Assembly: GCA_025463925.1 (NCBI GenBank)
Contig: JAODBK010000104.1
Span: forward strand, 1 to 53,370
DNA from: Acidimicrobiales bacterium
GTDB lineage: Bacteria > Actinomycetota > Acidimicrobiia > Acidimicrobiales > AC-14
Direction: 5' to 3'
Length of the DNA stretch: 53,370 bases
The stretch's first letter is position 1, and each line of letters opens with the position of its first letter. The notes below the pieces were generated by a model, which did no database searches, was not told the origin of the DNA, and saw nothing but the letters and a program-made list of their open reading frames with translations. The position numbers were made by a program, and so were the translations under genes. Below are positions 52,901-53,370 of this stretch, one piece after another.

Positions 52901-53370
52901 GCAGGCCGAGGAAGTCCATCTTCAGCAGGCCGAGGTCCTCGACGCCGTGCATCTCGTACTGCGTGACGATCGGCGCCTCCTCGACCGGCGCGCCGTTCTC
53001 GCCCGCCGCGCCACTCGCCGGACCACCACCACCGGGCGCTGGCTTGCGCTGGATCGGCAGGTACTCGGTGAGCGGGTCGCGCGTGATGACGACCGCCGCG
53101 GCGTGGATGCCGTCCTGGCGGCGCAGGCCCTCGAGCCCCTTCGCGACGTCGACGATCTGCTTCACGTCGGGCTCGGTGGCGTACATCGTCCGCAGGTCGG
53201 CAGCCATCTTGTAGCCGTCCTCGTACTTCGGGTGCGGCTCGAGGCAGGCGAAGAGCGGCGTGTCGCGCCCCATCACCAGAGGGGGCATCGCCTTGGACAC
53301 CCGCAACCCCACCTGGAACGGATGACCCAGCACGCGGGCCGCGTCCTGCACCGCGGCACGCGCCTTGATC
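49926..53370 (-). CDS. dnaE: DNA polymerase III alpha subunit, C-terminal part, interrupted by an intein (5' end outside window)
   Basis: The frame is open to the window edge; the N-terminal PHP domain and first two catalytic Asp lie beyond it. Present are the fingers and palm with the third catalytic Asp in LLKMDFLGLRNLDVMD, DGIHAAAVVITRDPL, GVFQLEGGPMRAL, the segment after the intein FNKSHSYGYGFVAYQTAYLKAHYP, the helix-hairpin-helix part, an OB domain (GGVVTSLQRKYTKRGDLMAVF) and the tau-binding end. It is the replicative polymerase (DnaE1 type, as shown by the long C-terminus). A 409-residue intein sits in frame at 51246-52472; without it the sequence reads on smoothly as NLRKA-CGKKDRVLIKKERE. 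Confidence 0.95.
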   Translation of the reverse strand, partial: IKARAAVQDAARVLGHPFQVGLRVSKAMPPLVMGRDTPLFACLEPHPKYEDGYKMAADLRTMYATEPDVKQIVDVAKGLEGLRRQDGIHAAAVVITRDPLTEYLPIQRKPAPGGGGPASGAAGENGAPVEEAPIVTQYEMHGVEDLGLLKMDFLGLRNLDVMDMTVTLIRETLGEALDIDAIPLDDDLTLSMLRRGESIGVFQLEGGPMRALMRSLAPTSFDDVAALVALYRPGPMAQNWHNEYADRKNGRTPVVYFHADAEEILHDTYGLVIYQEGLMRVAAKFAGYSLEAADNLRKACLPAGSLMLTKERGYVPLERVMALRDRRVQTIDQTSATSRFEAVDDVWSVGSKPVYRLTTSTGYSIEATGNHPFLVEDEWRRLSDIKSGDLVGVAARTATEGNSHISDAEIDLAALLISEGYTPELRNGFHANGHFTNADPDLISVFRSAFAVHFGYAATRESTNERRVTQIRLTKAELLSLEGVLGSFGLAGDKSIPLRIINAPRRKVERFLGLYFCADGWADASGVHYGSKSRAVCLALKRMLLRCGLTSNLYSREIPGHGTHWTLSVADKSMAKQFAFVVEPHLTPRKSAKAARHLYEWGSGWSATNIGIPSSFLAAELERRVSVTGKSKRQLGVSSVGYTNCRVLHRYTLDMLLFSERLEDLRTGDLIWDTVVSVEYVGEKECFDFRMANPGRPYALVDDFLVHNCGKKDRVLIKKEREQFVDGCERTGYGKELGKQLFDMIEPFADYAFNKSHSYGYGFVAYQTAYLKAHYPVQYLAALLTSVKGDKDKTAVYLAECRALGIQVLVPDVNVSGSDFTALDRTIPFGLSAIRNVGEGLVAQLLVEREANGPFADFYDFCDRVDPQVLNKRTIESLIKAGGFDSMGHPRKGLLLVFEQIVDRVLDRRRKEAEGQFDLFGSMADPADTVPVDRIDIPDVEFDKTLRLSSEKEMLGLYVSDHPLMGAEGALRRASDCSIAEFREMKDGDCRWVGGVVTSLQRKYTKRGDLMAVFVLEDLQAAIEVMVFPKTMMEVGPMLSDDAVICVKGRLDLREEPAKIMALEVKPVALPAEGDIGAAVELKLPPYPPATVIASLKQCVLEHPGDRDVILHVGPHRIRLSDRYRVSIGNGFCGELRTLEGPIELLT
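51246..52472 (-). mobile_element. DnaE intein with LAGLIDADG homing endonuclease
   Basis: A 409-residue in-frame insertion. It begins with Cys (CLPAGSLMLT), has a block B TGNHPFLV (residues 69-76), two LAGLIDADG motifs (DLAALLISEG at 112-121 and FLGLYFCADG at 212-221, both keeping an acidic residue), a likely helix-turn-helix (RRVSVTGKSKRQLGVSS, about 324-340), block F ECFDFRMANPGRP and the splice end VDDFLVHN. The next host residue is Cys (CGKK). All residues for protein splicing and for endonuclease activity appear intact. Base use is less GC-rich than the surrounding dnaE, which suggests recent arrival. Confidence 0.95.

Noticed and set aside
49926-53370. DnaE apparently disrupted by foreign sequence (pseudogene)
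   Set aside because: The insert is in frame, has intact intein ends and a Cys+1, and the host sequence joins perfectly when it is removed.

Overview
The window is about 53.4 kb of very GC-rich, densely packed DNA from an actinobacterium. Support for this includes a mycothiol synthase (MshD), menaquinone-only quinone genes, a PriA-like HisA, GTG starts and 4-base GTGA/ATGA gene junctions. Many genes also have a TANNNT hexamer 6-9 bases before the start codon and no Shine-Dalgarno, which is the pattern of leaderless actinobacterial transcripts. The style fits the class Acidimicrobiia, but that rank is an inference. No rRNA, tRNA, CRISPR array or transposase was seen. No stretch over 300 bases lacks a gene.

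Layout. 1-9.3 kb is a signalling block: two sensor kinases (the first cut by the left edge) and a single-domain response regulator on +, facing a minus-strand run of subtilisin-like protease with a Trp-rich 5-residue repeat tail, GGDEF-EAL protein, REC-HPt protein and REC-GGDEF cyclase. 9.3-13.2 kb is a tightly overlapping minus-strand operon: GroES-like protein, hisI, trpE, ygfZ-like gene, lipoprotein. 13.2-18.9 kb holds a plus-strand serine hydrolase and the operon hisD-hisC-hisB-hisH-hisA-hisF. 18.9-25.2 kb holds a tiny unknown gene, a secreted protein, nth, a 3D-domain secreted protein with a structured leader, mshD, a VIT1/CCC1 transporter, rlmN, a sugar nucleotidyltransferase and a small membrane protein. 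25.2-33.6 kb is a lipid and general metabolism stretch: two-strand mix of SDR, MaoC hydratase, a zinc peptidase, acyl-CoA synthetase, GYD and cupin proteins, two alpha/beta-hydrolase-fold proteins (one lacking its nucleophile), acyl-CoA dehydrogenase and a zinc-ribbon microprotein. 33.6-43.2 kb has an ABC-F protein, a double-headed MerR regulator and the menaquinone genes menG, menF, menD, menH, menA, menB, menE (menC not seen). 43.2-49.9 kb is accessory: SMP-30, SDR, YyaL-like, nitroreductase, two unknowns and an AbiEi/DUF559 gene. 49.9 kb to the right edge is the 3' part of dnaE carrying an intein.

How the genes work together. The his genes encode steps from hisI to hisD; hisG, hisE and hisN are outside the window. 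hisI shares an operon with trpE, and the HisA looks PriA-like, so histidine and tryptophan synthesis appear linked. The men genes cover chorismate to menaquinone except menC, and the merR gene overlaps menG at its stop codon, making that MerR a candidate regulator of respiration-chain quinone supply.

The most notable items are: (1) a single AbiEi/DUF559 nuclease-like gene exactly enclosed by two 46-base hairpin repeats in inverted orientation, which differ by a compensatory base pair; (2) a 409-residue LAGLIDADG intein in DnaE placed at the KA/CGKK site; (3) the double MerR regulator with an inverted repeat covering its own start codon; (4) a folded leader ahead of the 3D-domain gene; (5) symmetric promoters in which two divergent -10 boxes share one TA step.
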